From positions 32,279,561-32,343,560 of the forward strand of contig NC_088775.1 of assembly GCF_954871325.1 (NCBI RefSeq): DNA of 64,000 bases. Reading direction: 5' to 3'. Source of the stretch: Gordionus sp. m RMFG-2023. Taxonomy: Eukaryota; Nematomorpha; Gordioida; Chordodea; Parachordodidae. The number at the start of each line of letters is the position of its first letter. Within the stretch, counting starts at the first letter, position 1. The translations under genes were made by a program, and so were the position numbers. The notes below the pieces were generated by a model. It made no database searches. It saw only the letters and a list, made by a program, of their open reading frames with translations, and was not told where the DNA came from. This document shows, piece after piece, positions 1 through 11,422 of this stretch.

Positions 1-1499
1 TTATTTTTTTCCTTTCCTTAATAAATTTACTTATCACTAAATTCATATAATTCATTCTTTTTTCCTAATTATATTACCTATTAACAACTATTTCTCAAAA
101 CTTAACCAAATTACAATATATCTTTTTTTATTATCTTTTTATTATAACAATTTATACTATTACTTTTCCTATCACCTAATTAGTCTTATTATTTTAATTA
201 TCTTACAACTAAATAATCTTAATATTAATAACATAACATTCTACATGATATTTCCCAATCCTAAACTAAATCGTCTGCTATTTTTCTTTTTTCTTCTATC
301 AAATATCAAATCGTCTGCTTTTCTTTTTATTTTACCTAACAAATACTAAATCTTAAATTTATCTATTTTCTTCTAAACATGCCCTTAAATAAAAAACTAA
401 AGTTTAAACAATCATACTTTTTTTCTTTAATTCCCAATATACAACTACCTATTCTCATTCTAGATATTCAACTTATTTTATAGATTTTTTTACTCCATAT
501 ATTTCTAATACCTTTATCATCATTACATATTCCTTTTTCTATACATATATATTTATAATATTACATTAATACTATATATATAAATTTCTTATTTCTTATT
601 ATCCATTTAGTGGATGCTAGATTATCCACAAACCGTAAGTCCTCTTAAATTAAACCACCCTGACATTAGGGTAAATTTACTGCCAAACAGTGGATGCAAA
701 TTCACTGCACTGGATACGCCTTCTTTTGGGTGGTGGAAGCCACCTAATTATGTGTTTCCCCAGTGAAGGACAAGACATATTCAGCATTGGTCTACTTTTT
801 TTGAAAAGACACGAACATAAAATATTAAAAACAACTCTGTTTACCCTTTCATATACATTTCAATTGCGGATGACAGACATACATGGAACATAAATCACAT
901 ATTATTATTCACTATAATATTACTTCCATCTAAAGATTCAAGCCAATTTTTTTTATTACATTTAACCATATCTCTATTTTTTAGATTTCCTTATTAATCT
1001 TCACAACTTTACCATAACTAAATCAATGAAATTCTTCTTTATAAAACACTTAACTTATATACTACTTTTGAAATTACCACTTCTACATTCTTAATAAATC
1101 TTTTGTTATTATTTATATCAAAATTTTATATATTATTTTTCCATAATCCATAATTAAGAAGAAAATCAAGAAAATTGCACATATATTTTTTTTTCCTTAA
1201 CCTTTTTTCTAATCACCAATCCTTATAAATAACTCATCTTTATCTTTTTTTTCCTTTCCTTAATAAATTTACTTATCACTAAATTTTATAATTTCATTCT
1301 TTTTTCCTACCTATATTACCTACTAACAACTATTTCTCAAACCCTAACCAAATTCTATATCTTTTTTTATTATCTTTATATTATAACAATTTTATAATAT
1401 TTCTTTTCCCCATTACCTAATTAGTCTTAATTTTTCATTATCTTACAACAAAATAATCTTAACATTAATACCATAACATTCTACATGATATTTTTTTTT

Positions 1500-1689
1500 T
1501 CTCTTTAGCTTTCACCTTTTCTGGTGGTAAGCTCCTTCAACATCTCTCTACACTTTATGTTATTAATACAATCTCTTTTATCTAATTTATACTTGTTTAT
1601 ATTGGCTCTAACTTTATGGCCCCATTGAAGTTTTGGCCTTCCTCTTTTACGTTTGCCCATCACTTCCAAACTTTCAACTTTATTTGTCT
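1500..1689 (-). pseudogene. RTE C-terminal tail fused to endonuclease
   Basis: In a minus-strand frame the region reads KVESLEVMGKRKRGRPK, then LQWGHKVRANINKYKLDK, and ends in a short tail before the stop. The GKRKRGRPK motif followed by Trp is typical of the extreme C-terminus of RTE and related LINE polyproteins. It joins the endonuclease region where copy 2 continues into linker and RT, which places the internal deletion breakpoint near 1690-1695. Confidence 0.65.
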
Positions 1690-2671
1690 ATTAATCTGGA
1701 TGAAAGGTCTGTCCAGATTTTTTCACTGACTTGTGAGCAATTTATTGTTTCAATGTTTGCATTGATTGCAAAGGCATCTGTCATTGTTTTTAATTTGCCC
1801 CATTTGATGCATGGTTCCAGTTTTATCTTATTTTGAGTGGATTTATTTGAGATTTGTAAATCCATGATTAGTAGCTTGTGTTGCGCGGCGATATCTTCTC
1901 CTGGGATGACTTTGCAGTCTATTACATCTTTTAATCTTCTGCGAGAAATTAGCATGTAATCTATCTGTGTTTTCCTAGTACCACTTTCATATGTTATTCA
2001 ATGACTGTCTTTTTTCCTATAGTAGGTGTTGGTTAAGGCAAGGTCGAAGGCTTGCGCAAATTTCAGTACGTGCTCTTCTTCATCCTTTCTTTCTCCGTAT
2101 CCAAAACCACCATGATGCCTTTTGTAGCTATCTCTTGCTTTCCCCACATGCGCATTTAAGTCACCACCAATTATGACTAGGTCATAGCTTCATCAAGGAT
2201 AGTTCTAAAGTCATCTTTCTCTTCTTCCTTGCAACCCGTTTGAGGAGCATATACTGATAGGATGTGTAGTATTGATTGACCAATGCAGAGTTTTATCTTC
2301 ATTAGTCTATCAGAGATCCTGTTGACTTCTACTACTGAAGAGGTTAGGTCTTGGCTGAGGATGATGCCGACACCGTTCCTATTGCTAACAAGTCCATTAT
2401 AGTACAATTTATACTCATCTCCAATCATCAAAGTTTTCTGTCCTTTCCATTTCGTCTCTTGTATACACGCAATATCAACTTTTCTCTTGTTCAACATTGA
2501 TGCCAATTCTCTCGTCTTACCTTTAAGCGTCCCAATATTCAAACTTGCCAGTCTTGTCTTCTTTGCTTTGACCTTTACTTTATTTTTCACAGGATGGAGG
2601 TCTACACCCTGCGCGTCGCATGGAGGGAACGCCCTAGCTTTCATATTCATATTTTCATTTGTGTCCTTCAT
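1690..2671 (-). pseudogene. RTE endonuclease (APE-type) region, copy 1
   Basis: The region starts near MKDTNENMNMKARAFPPCD and contains the APE-endonuclease signatures SLNIGTLKGK, IACIQETKWKG (catalytic Glu) and SVYAPQTG. After a frame change it continues with GGDLNAHVG and ends near SSRLIDK. The reading frame shifts at about 2177, just before GGDLNAHVG; the copy at 25858-28033 has the identical shift. In an intact RTE this domain nicks target DNA for target-primed reverse transcription. Here it is followed directly by C-terminal tail sequence, so no polymerase is encoded. Protein-level similarity to copy 2 is very high, so the split is recent. Confidence 0.8.
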
Positions 2672-2811
2672 TTGTTGATTGGACAGGTATCCTTAGCACC
2701 CGGCTGTCCAGAGGCCTGTCGGTGACCGGGGTGTCATCTCTAAGCTCCAAAATTCATCATACCATATGTCTTTACATATCAGTCATCGAAGAAAAACTTG
2801 AAAGTTTTTAT

Positions 2812-2893
2812 GGTTCTTACCAGGATTGAACCCGCGTCCTTGTTCATACTCGTATTTCCAAGCCTACATCTTACCCATTAGGCCACCCCGGCG
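2812..2893 (-). repeat. tRNA-derived head with internal Pol III promoter boxes
   Basis: On the minus strand an A box, TGGCCTAATGG (2885-2875), is followed about 43 nt later by a B box, GGTTCAATCC (2832-2823). This is the arrangement of tRNA genes and tRNA-derived SINEs. The T stem does not pair well and no anticodon can be assigned with confidence, so this is a tRNA-derived promoter region and not a functional tRNA gene. It lies at the 5' end of the chimeric LINE derivative, just inside the target duplication. The second RTE copy lacks it. Confidence 0.6.
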
Positions 2894-3529
2894 ATATTCT
2901 ACATGATATTACCCAATCTTAAACTAAATCGTCTGCTTATTTCCCTATCAAATATCAAATCGTCTGCTTTTCTTTTTATTTTACCTTACAAAACTAAATC
3001 TTAAATTTAGCTATTTTCTTCTAAACATGCCTTTAAACAAAAAAAATAATGTTTAAGCAATCATACTTTTTTCCTTCTTTCCCAATATACAACTACCCAA
3101 TCTCATTCTAGATATTCAACCTTTTTATATTTTATTTATTTTTTTACACCCTATATTTCTATTACCTTTACCTACATTATATATTCATCTTCTATACATA
3201 TATATCTATAATAATACATTAATACTATATATATATTTCTTATTTCTTATATCAATTTATTGGATGCTAGCTTATCCACAAGAAATACCGCAAGTCCTCT
3301 TAAATTAAACGGGCCCTGACAGTAGGGTAAATTACTGTCAATCAGTGGTGGCTTATCCACAAGAGGTACCATCATCCCTCTTTAATTAAATGGGCCCTGA
3401 CATTAGGGTAAATTTACTGCCAAACAGTGGATGCAAATTCACTGCACTGGATACGTCCTCTTTTGAGTGGTGGAAGCCACTTAATTGTGTGCTTTTACAG
3501 TGAAGGACAAACAATACATACTCATTATC

Positions 3530-3750
3530 TGTTAAATATTCAAATTTGGACAATTCAATTTATATTTGTACTGTTATTACAATCCAATTTATTCAAATTA
3601 TATTTTTATTTTAGTTACAATTTTATTTTATATCTTAACCTTTTTAATATTATAGTCTAATTTAGTTTGTAAAAAATGTTATATATACCTTACGAAAAGA
3701 GAAAGATATTAGTTAATAAAATATATTTTTAAAATTTGTTTTTCTCTTCA
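3530..3750 (+). repeat. 5' LTR of the gypsy element
   Basis: 221 bp, starting TGTTAAATATT and ending CTCTTCA; bounded by TG and CA. It matches the 3' LTR almost throughout. Its left side abuts the TTATC duplication. Confidence 0.9.
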
Positions 3751-3921
3751 TGGTGCTCCGTTGGCAAAAAAAACTCGCCACCACGTAAATTTTTCTTTTA
3801 AAAAAATTTTTTTCTCTTCGAAATGTAAATATGAATAATAAAAAAATTATAAAACGAAACAAATAAATTCTATGTAAAGAAGGAAAAAAAAGGTAAAAAC
3901 CATTTTAAAGTTATTTCCATT

Positions 3922-4164
3922 ATGTTTTCATTCAAACTCATTAATATTCCCTGGGAAATTTCTATTTATGATATACTGTTTGAATTAACTTATAATTGCG
4001 ATGTACATTACTCAAGGATACTTGGTAGTGATGCCGTTTTGTTTGAATTTATTAGTCTTAAAGAAATGTTCAACTATTTTGAACTACTTAATGGGAATAC
4101 GTATATAAGGATTCGGAGTTTATTCAACTCCATTGTATTTTTGTTAAAATATGAAGTGTTATAA
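3922..4164 (+). other. Leader ORF before gag in the gypsy element
   Basis: An 80-residue open frame (MFSFKLINIPWEISIYDILF...) lies between the 5' LTR and gag, 30 bp upstream of the gag start. It begins with a loosely RRM-like phrase (LINIPWEISIYDIL), but no domain is secure. It may be the first part of the structural polyprotein or a separate small product. Confidence 0.4.
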
Positions 4165-4194
4165 TTTCTAATATATACGAATTATTAATAAAAT

Positions 4195-5175
4195 ATGGAT
4201 ATAAAACCAGAATTAATATATAAAATTCCAAAATTGGTTGGACCACTTACTGAGATTTACTTAGACAGAATATTAAGTTATTTTTCGACCAACACATTAT
4301 CGGACTCTATTAAAATAAATACTTTGCTAAATAATTTATCAGACGAGGTCTTTGACAATATTAAATCAATTTGTTCCGATTCCGACATATTAGATCTTAA
4401 AATAGTGAATAAAAAGTTAACTTACCTTTTACCTGTGCAAGATAAAAACATTTTAATTAATAAATTTAACTTATTACAGCAAAACTCAAGTGAGAATTTC
4501 ATGCAATGGTACATAAGAGTATCGAAACTACATAAAAAATGTAATTTTTCGGACGACAGTAGATTAAAAGAAAAATTACGTACATCTACCTTAAATGACA
4601 AAATAAAATATAAATTTTGTAAAAATATTAATTTAACCTTAAATGAAATGGCAGAGCTAGGAATTAAATTAGATAGTATCATTGATAAATCAGATGTTGA
4701 TAATATAAGTTATATGAATAACGATAAAAAGTCTGATAAAGATAAAAACTTTAACAATAGAAATAGAAATGACAATAATAATTATTTTAGACCTGATAAT
4801 AATTTTAGAAATAATTATGATAATAGAAATAGAGATAGGAATTACAACAATAATTTTAGATACAATGATAGGTATTACGGTAATAATAATTCGAGATACC
4901 ACGATAATTATAACAACTATAACTACAATAACTATCGCTACAACAATAATAATCAATCTATGGTAGAAATAATATATGGCATGATAATAATCAAAGAAAA
5001 CAGATCCAATACGGTGACGGAAATCGTAACATTTACCAATCTTATAACAACAATTCAAATAATTATAGAGGTAGTAACAATAATCAGAGAAAGCAAATAC
5101 AATATAACAACAACTCAAATAATTATAGAGGTAGCGACAACAATAATAGAAAGCAAAATAATACAACAACAATGA
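4195..5175 (+). other. gag-like region of the gypsy element
   Basis: The region encodes about 326 residues. The first ~165 are an alpha-helical, capsid-like domain (FNLLQQNSSENFMQWYIRVS resembles the gag core of gypsy elements). The next part is strongly biased to Asn, Arg, Tyr and Asp. There is no CCHC zinc knuckle in the visible tail; the basic, low-complexity tail may take over nucleic-acid binding. Confidence 0.7.
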
Positions 5176-5182
5176 TTACAAT

Positions 5183-8100
5183 ATGAATATTGAAGAAATT
5201 ATGGAAGAGAAAGTCGACTCTACAAAGAACAAAGATGATAACGATTTCAATGTTAACAACTTATCTGGGGACATGCTCAATGACAAAGATAATGCATTTA
5301 TGACTACTTTAAAAGTGAACGATATTGTTACATGTATGCAAGTCGACACAGGCTCAAAACATACTATTACACCTCATGGTCTGGCTAAAAAACTTGGTAT
5401 TAGAGATGTTAAGAAATCCGAGTTACAACTTACCGCTTATGACGGAAATTTAATCAAAATTATCGGCATCACTCAAGTTAAAGTGACTTATGAAGGTATC
5501 TCAAAATATTTACAAGCGGTAGTCGTTGAATCAAGTAAAAATGCCTTGTTGGGACGTACCAGGATCAATGCTTTCAAAAATATTTTAAATAAATTTATAG
5601 CAAATGTTGACACTAATTACGAAGATGAAATTAAAAAATTGATTAAAGATTGTGAATCCAAATTGACTAATGGGCCGCAAATGTCAAATTACATTTAAGA
5701 AGAGATGCCCAACCTAAAATTATACCGCCTAGACGTATTCCTTATTCGAAAATTGATCTTGTTAGCAATGAACTTAAAAAATGGATACATGATAAAATTA
5801 TTGAGCCGGTGAATGATGTCCGATGGGCAAGTCTTGTTACCGCTGTCTACAAAGATGATGGGAGGATTAGGCTTTGTGCTGATTTTAAGGACACTGTAAA
5901 CCCAGCTCTAGAAGATTTCCGATACCCTCTACCACGAATCAATGAACTAATAGCTAAACTTTCAGAAGGAAAGAAATTTACGAAGATTGACTTTAAACTT
6001 ACAGATCCCGATTGATAAAAGTTGCAGAAATATTTTGACCATATCTAGGCACAAGGGATATTACCAATTTACTAGACTTCCTTTTGGGCTTAAACCTCAT
6101 CTGCAATTTTTCAACAGATCATGGATCAAATCTTCGGTGACATGGATGACGTCATATTTTATATTGATGATTTACTTATAACTGGAAAAAGCAATGAAGC
6201 CCACCTTAACAACATAAAAAAAGTGTTTAATAGAATATCATCGTTTGGGCTAATACCGTTCTTTAAAAACAAAGTGAGGTTCCTGGGTCATGATATTGAC
6301 GCCAAGGGGATTCATGCTAATCACGATAAAATTGAAGATGCCAGAACCAAAATCAGCTGCTGAATTATCAACATTTCTGGGAATGGCTGGCTACTATAGA
6401 AAATTTTTGAACAATTTTGCAGAAATAGCCGATCCTCTGTATAAGATTGTCAACAAAGAAAAATGGGCTTAGAACCTAGAACACTCTAAAAGTTTTAATG
6501 ATCTTAAGAAGTTGATTAGTCTTCCACCTGCTTTAACATATTTTAACCCTGAATTACCTATAGGGATAGCCACTGACGCATCTAAATATGGCTTAGGAGC
6601 TGTATTATTTCATACTGAAAAAGATGGTAAAGAAAAACCTATAACTTTCGCGTCAAGAACTTTATTAAAATCCGAAATAAACTATACCAATATTGAGCGT
6701 GAGGCTCTCGCTATTATGTTCGCTATAAGGAGGTTCCAGGAATACTTAATAGGCACGAAATTTACAATTATTACTGACCATAAACCTCTAGTTCACATCT
6801 TTACCAAGGGTCTTAAGGATAATAGCACTATGTCCTTAAGACTCCAGAAGTGGAATATTACATTAGGAGGATATGATTTTAATATAAAGTATAGAGCCGG
6901 TAAATATAATGTTGTTCCTGATTGTCTCTCGAGATTACCACAAGAATGTCATCATGAAGCTGTTAAAAATATCACTATAATAAATGAATATGGGGATTTA
7001 CCTATTAATTTTAATCAAATTCGTTACGAAACTTTGAAAGATATTGAATTAAAACTAGTCATAAATGATATTAAGAACAACAGGCTTATAATGAATAATA
7101 TTTATAAAAACATTGATTTAGAATTGAGTATAATTAAGGATTGTCTTTACAAAAGCAACAGTATCATAATTCCGTCTTCTACGAGAAAAAATATACTACA
7201 GTCATTACATGAAGGTCACTTGGGAGCAGGAAAAATCAAATCCTTAGCCAAAGATTACATGTGGTGGCCTGGTATAAACAATGACATAGTTATGGAAGTG
7301 AAAAGTTGTGACGATTGTAACATATATCATGATAATCCTATAAAGATACAAGGTTTCGGCAACCAAACCGTTTGAAAGGATACACATAGATTATGCGGCG
7401 TTTTTCACAAAAAATTGGTTGATAATAGTCGATGCCTACAGCAAATTTCCAATTATTATTTCTGTTAAATATATTACAACTGATGTTACTAAAATAAATT
7501 TTTAAAACTATTTCGCTATATGGAATACCTGAATCTATAGTTACTGATAACGGCACTAACTTTACGAGTAACGATTTTGAAAAATTTTGCAACAATTATG
7601 GTATCAAACATGTGCTCACATGCTTATCACCAGCAATCCAATGGCCAGGTAGAACGCATGGTGAGAACGTTCAAAACACATATGAAAAGGAATATTAAAA
7701 TTGACCTAGATATCGCACTTGGCAAATTTTTATTTAATTACAGAAATACGCGTAATGATACTACAGGAGTTACACCATCTCAGAGAATGTTTAATCGAGA
7801 TATTAGAATTAAATGGGACTTATTAAAACCGTTGGAGGAGAAGGAGAATAAAATAAACGTTACTTTACCACGAAATAGAACCTTTAACGTAGGAGATTTT
7901 GTTTGGTAGAAAGTACAAGGTGATGATAAATGGTGCAAAGGTATGATCACACATAAAGAAAGTGACATGATGTTCCAAATTAAGACAGAGAAAGGTATTT
8001 TGAGGAGACATTTAGATCAAGTAAGAATTAGAAACTGTTTCAACACACTTATTAATTATGAATCTAAGGATTCTTTTAAGGTGGGATGTGTGGACAAAAT

Positions 8101-8185
8101 TATAAAAATTACTGATATTACACCTATTTCTAGACCTGTGCGAATTAAACAAAAACCTGTTTATTTAAAAGACTATATAACTTAA
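5183..8185 (+). other. pol region of the gypsy element (PR, RT, RNase H, IN)
   Basis: An aspartic protease (VDTGSKHTI) lies near 5340. Reverse transcriptase follows from about 5740, with the ADFKDTVNP region and the IDDLLITGKS segment near 6160. RNase H is around 6560-6900 (ATDASKYGLGAVLF, then ITDHKPLVHI). The integrase HHCC finger (HEGHLGAGK...CDDC) and catalytic core (TDNGTNFTS) lie between about 7200 and 7900, followed by a basic tail. The set identifies the element as Ty3/gypsy. The region is broken in several places and is treated as a fossil. Confidence 0.85.
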
Positions 8186-8621
8186 AATATAAAATCAATA
8201 TTAAAATGCATAAGGTAAATTAAATATTAAAACGCTTACACTAAAACGCAAAAAATTAAAACGCTGAAAATATTATATAACAATCTTATTGATTTATCAT
8301 TCTTCGTTTATTCTTATATCCAATTTGATGAATTATTATTTCTTATTATTCGTAACTTACTGATGATAATAACAATTTTGAAAAATGATAATAATAACAA
8401 ATGAGTATGAAGCAAGCTATATGACAAAGTCACGATATAAGGACAACTTACGATAAGGATATCAAGCTTGCGATTTAAACAAACCAACGTGCAAAATCGA
8501 TTTAAACAAACCAACGATTGGGACAAGCCAACGATATGATGACTTGTGAAACAACTTGATGAACAAACTAACTATGATAACATAATTAAACTTATGTGAA
8601 GGCTTTTTAGAAGAAGGAGAA

Positions 8622-8843
8622 TGTTATATATTCAAATTTGGACAATTCAATTTATATTTATACTGTTATTACAATCCAATTTATTCAAATTATATTTTTA
8701 TTTTAGTTACAATTTTATTTTATATGTTAACCTTTTTAATATTATAGTCTAATTTTAGTTTGTAAAAAATGTTATATATACCTTAAGAAAAGAGAAAGAT
8801 ATTAGTTAATAAAATATATTTTTAAAATTTGTTTTTCTCTTCA
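8622..8843 (+). repeat. 3' LTR of the gypsy element
   Basis: 222 bp, starting TGTTATATATT and ending CTCTTCA, immediately after the purine-rich tract and immediately before the second TTATC. About 2% divergence from the 5' LTR. Confidence 0.9.
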
Positions 8844-8848
8844 TTATC

Positions 8849-9708
8849 AAAAATGGATTGTATAAAATTTTTTTACTTATATTTAATAATGGATCTTCAG
8901 AACATTTTAATCGTATTATAATTCAATATATACTCAATATTTTGTGATAATTATGTTTCCTTTTTTGGGATATATTTTCTTTTTATAATATTTTCCTTGT
9001 TTTTTTTTGTATAAAATTATGTTTATCTTTTATTTATATAGTATTAAGAAATACGCCAGTTTTAATATTATTGCAATAAAATATATATACAAAGAAAAAT
9101 AGTTGTTTCAGTTTAAAAGAATAATTTAAAACATTAAGATTTGATTATAAATTTTATTTTATAAATTTCTATATAAAAAATTTTGTATGCCATAAATATA
9201 AGTGTTAAATTTTAAAATCTAAAAAATAAAATGATGATTTTAAGATGCTAACAGGAAATGATTGAAACATAATCAGAGTGATAGATATTGATTGAGTTCC
9301 TTTGACATAATAGAAACCCTCATTTGTTTGTGATTAGCTTAAGCTCTTATCTATTAAAATTTGAAGGCTTAAAATCCCAATAATACGATGGTAAATGAAG
9401 AAAACATGTATACATTGTATTTATTTAAAATTTTCTGCAGGATGGAGTTCATAAGAAGAAAATTATTATAAATAATGAGTAAACAAATAAAAATTATATA
9501 GGATTAGGATATCAAGAATTGAATAAATAAATTCCCTGAAAAAATTAAAAAGAATAGAAAATAATTTCTATAATAATTTAAATATATTTAAAACTAATAA
9601 ATCTAATTTAAAATAAATTTTATACAAATCGAAGATGGCCGCCAATATGTTTAAAGCAATAAAAAGATATATTATAATAAATATTTTACAATTTTAATGG
9701 CCGTTATA
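8849..9708. other. AT-rich spacer with no identifiable feature
   Basis: There is no open frame, structural RNA or terminal repeat that I can support. The sequence from about 9640 to 9708 (ATATTTTACAATTTTAATGG) recurs at 9960-10010, so the short element at 9717 sits between two copies of a roughly 70-bp direct repeat. Confidence 0.5.
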
Positions 9709-9716
9709 TTTGAATA

Positions 9717-9933
9717 TCGTGTTAAAAGCTTGTTTTGAGCCGATTTTTAAAAACGTCTAATCAATAGTTTAGCCATAAAAATATTGCCTACGCTTCGAGG
9801 TTTCGATAATATATGTCTAGATCTTTGCTCCTTCTATGAGTAAAATCTTCAGGCTTGAGTAATATCTTGTGGATGCAATATTGAGTTAGCTGTTTTTAAA
9901 AATCGGCTCAAAACGAGCAGTTTAACAACACCA
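9717..9933. mobile_element. 217-bp inverted-repeat MITE (hAT-like)
   Basis: The terminal arms are inverted copies of each other. The left arm GTTAAAAGCTTGTTTTGAGC and onward (9721-9755) pairs with the right arm ending CAGTTTAACAACACCA (about 9891-9933). The flanks TTTGAATA and TTTGAAAC match at 6 of 8 positions, consistent with an aged 8-bp hAT duplication. The right terminus, TGGTGTTGTTAAAC on the reverse strand, resembles the TAGTGTTGTTAAAC terminus of the foldback element at 44879. Confidence 0.6.
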
Positions 9934-10099
9934 TTTGAAACGATGAAAAAATATATAATAAACAAATATTTTACAATTTTAATGGCACCCAATATATTTG
10001 AAGCGATTAAAACACCTCTTAAAAATCAATACGATATTTATTCTACAATACCAAAATATCACTATGGTATTGAATCTACAATGATAATATAAATAAGGC

Positions 10100-11090
10100 A
10101 TTGAATGGGTGTTGATTTCACATTCTTACACCGGAATGCAAAGTGTTTTTTAAACTAGCTTGAAAAGATTAGGAAGTTCGATAATCTTTTTCCTCCAGAA
10201 ATTTAGAATATCTAATCTTATGAATGGTGTTTTCCAAGTGAAATCATAATTTAAACCTGCTGCTGAAGGTTTAGTTGCTAGTCAAATATTTAAATTTGAT
10301 ATTTCCTCTTGATTCTCTTTGCTATATTTACTACCCTAACATCATCATACTCTATATGTTTAAGACATTTTATAAAAATTCCCATGCTGAGTAATTTTGT
10401 TCTATTATTATATGACACAATTCTCAACTTTTAAAATCTTAAGTCTAGAAAAGAAACCAACTCCTAATTTTTCTAAATCAAAAATAAATTAAATAAAAGT
10501 ACATATTTATATATTATAACTTTTAGATCGCAAGCCGGAAATCCCTAAGTTTTTTTTTGCAAATTTTCCTTTAGGGAAATAATTTCCAAGCAATCACTAT
10601 CATTTGCTAAATTTGTTTCAATTTCACAAGTGCAAGTTTAAGGTAGGCTTTTTTGTGCACCACTATTTCTTCAAATTTTGATAGAAAAGCTAATAGTTTT
10701 TCTACTATATCTGATTCAGGGTTGAGGTAGTGTTTTCCAATTAAATTTTTATTAGATCCATATATGCTTTTAAAGATAATTATTTTACTATGCCACCTGG
10801 CTGGGGGACATATAATTTTAACGTTTTCATATGTGTGGCATTGTTATTATCATCATTGGAATCGACAATTTGAGAACGGGTATCAGGAGATAGATCGTGC
10901 TATCAATATTAAGCATAACTGATGATCTATTGTAGTTAGGACTTTTATTTGATCTTTCTCGCAGTAATAATTTCTTTTATTCTTTTGATAAGATTTTCAA
11001 AAAGGTATTTGATACCATCCATTATAACCAGATTATGTAAACCATCATAAATGGTGTTCATATTCACCTAATCAAACGTGCTTTCTAACA
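10100..11090 (-). pseudogene. Decayed hAT transposase relic
   Basis: Scattered minus-strand peptides match a hAT transposase in the right order: LNPESDIVEKLLAFLSKFEE (about 10740-10690), typical of the segment before the C-terminal domain, then FWRKKIIELPNLFKLV and KTLCIP (about 10200-10140), the start of the hAT dimerisation block (FPxLxxLAxxxLxIP). Frames are interrupted by many stops and shifts. No termini were found. Confidence 0.4.
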
Positions 11091-11422
11091 TTGACTCTCC
11101 ATTTTAAAAATATGTAAAATTATGATAACTTTTGAAATTTTATATTTTTGATTGATTGAAATAAAAAAGATGTAAAACTAATTATGATGTTAAAATTGTA
11201 TAAAATAAGAATTCATCAAAATCCTGATTGACATAAAAAATATAGAATAGTGATTTGAAATGCATAAAATATGATAAATATTTTTAAAAAGTTTTTCCTC
11301 CTGCCATGTGCCGCAGAAAAATGCAGCGTTTTTGGCGTGGTTAAAATATCGGTGGCCGTTCAACAGCCGGTTGGCGCACGGGTCTATATATATTCCTTTT
11401 TAGAGTCTTGTGTTTCACTAGC

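Larger units (their letters stand above)
1493..2895 (-). mobile_element. Chimeric RTE-type LINE derivative lacking the RT domain
   Basis: The insert is flanked by a perfect 15-bp target duplication, ATTCTACATGATATT, at 1478-1492 and 2896-2910, inside unit 2 of the tandem repeat; unit 1 shows the empty site. Read on the minus strand it has, in order, a tRNA-like head with A and B boxes (about 2893-2812), a ~140-bp linker, an RTE endonuclease region (about 2671-1690), a direct jump to the basic LINE C-terminal tail GKRKRGRPK, and a short A-rich 3' end abutting the duplication. The whole reverse transcriptase is missing compared with the copy at 25858-28033. One duplication around the complete structure shows that it transposed as a unit, presumably with machinery supplied in trans by a full RTE. 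Confidence 0.85.
1..3529. repeat. Tandem duplication of a ~1.24-kb AT-rich unit
   Basis: Unit 1 runs from 1 to about 1244. Unit 2 starts at about 1245 with the same TTTCCTTTCCTTAATAAATT run and proceeds collinearly through shared landmarks: the AACTATTTCTCAAA stretch, CTACATGATAT, AAATCGTCTGC, and the TGGATGCTAG/TTATCCACAA block. Unit 2 is split by an RTE-derived insertion (1493-2895) and is cut on its right by the LTR element at 3530. Unit 2 also carries an extra ~90-bp subrepeat (TTATCCACAAGA...GGGCCCTGACA, about 3260-3420) that occurs once in unit 1. No convincing gene lies in the unit; its short ORFs are not shared between the copies beyond their first residues. Confidence 0.8.
3530..8843 (+). 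mobile_element. Ty3/gypsy LTR retrotransposon (fossil, structurally complete)
   Basis: The element is 5.3 kb with LTRs at 3530-3750 and 8622-8843, flanked by a 5-bp target duplication TTATC (3525-3529 and 8844-8848). A TGG-initiated primer-binding-site candidate directly follows the 5' LTR (3751), and a purine-rich tract AGAAGAAGGAGAA ends at 8621. Internal order is a short leader ORF, gag, protease, reverse transcriptase, RNase H, integrase, which is the Ty3/gypsy order. The two LTRs differ at about five of 221 positions, so the insertion is fairly young. The coding region is broken in several places. Confidence 0.92.

Noticed and set aside
690-893. ORF starting MDANSLHWIR, repeated at 3427
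   Set aside because: Only the first ~25 codons are shared because the DNA unit is duplicated; the starts are GTG and the frames diverge afterwards.
4690-5172. 160-codon minus-strand ORF rich in Ile, Val and Tyr
   Set aside because: Shadow of the Asn/Arg/Tyr-rich gag tail on the opposite strand.
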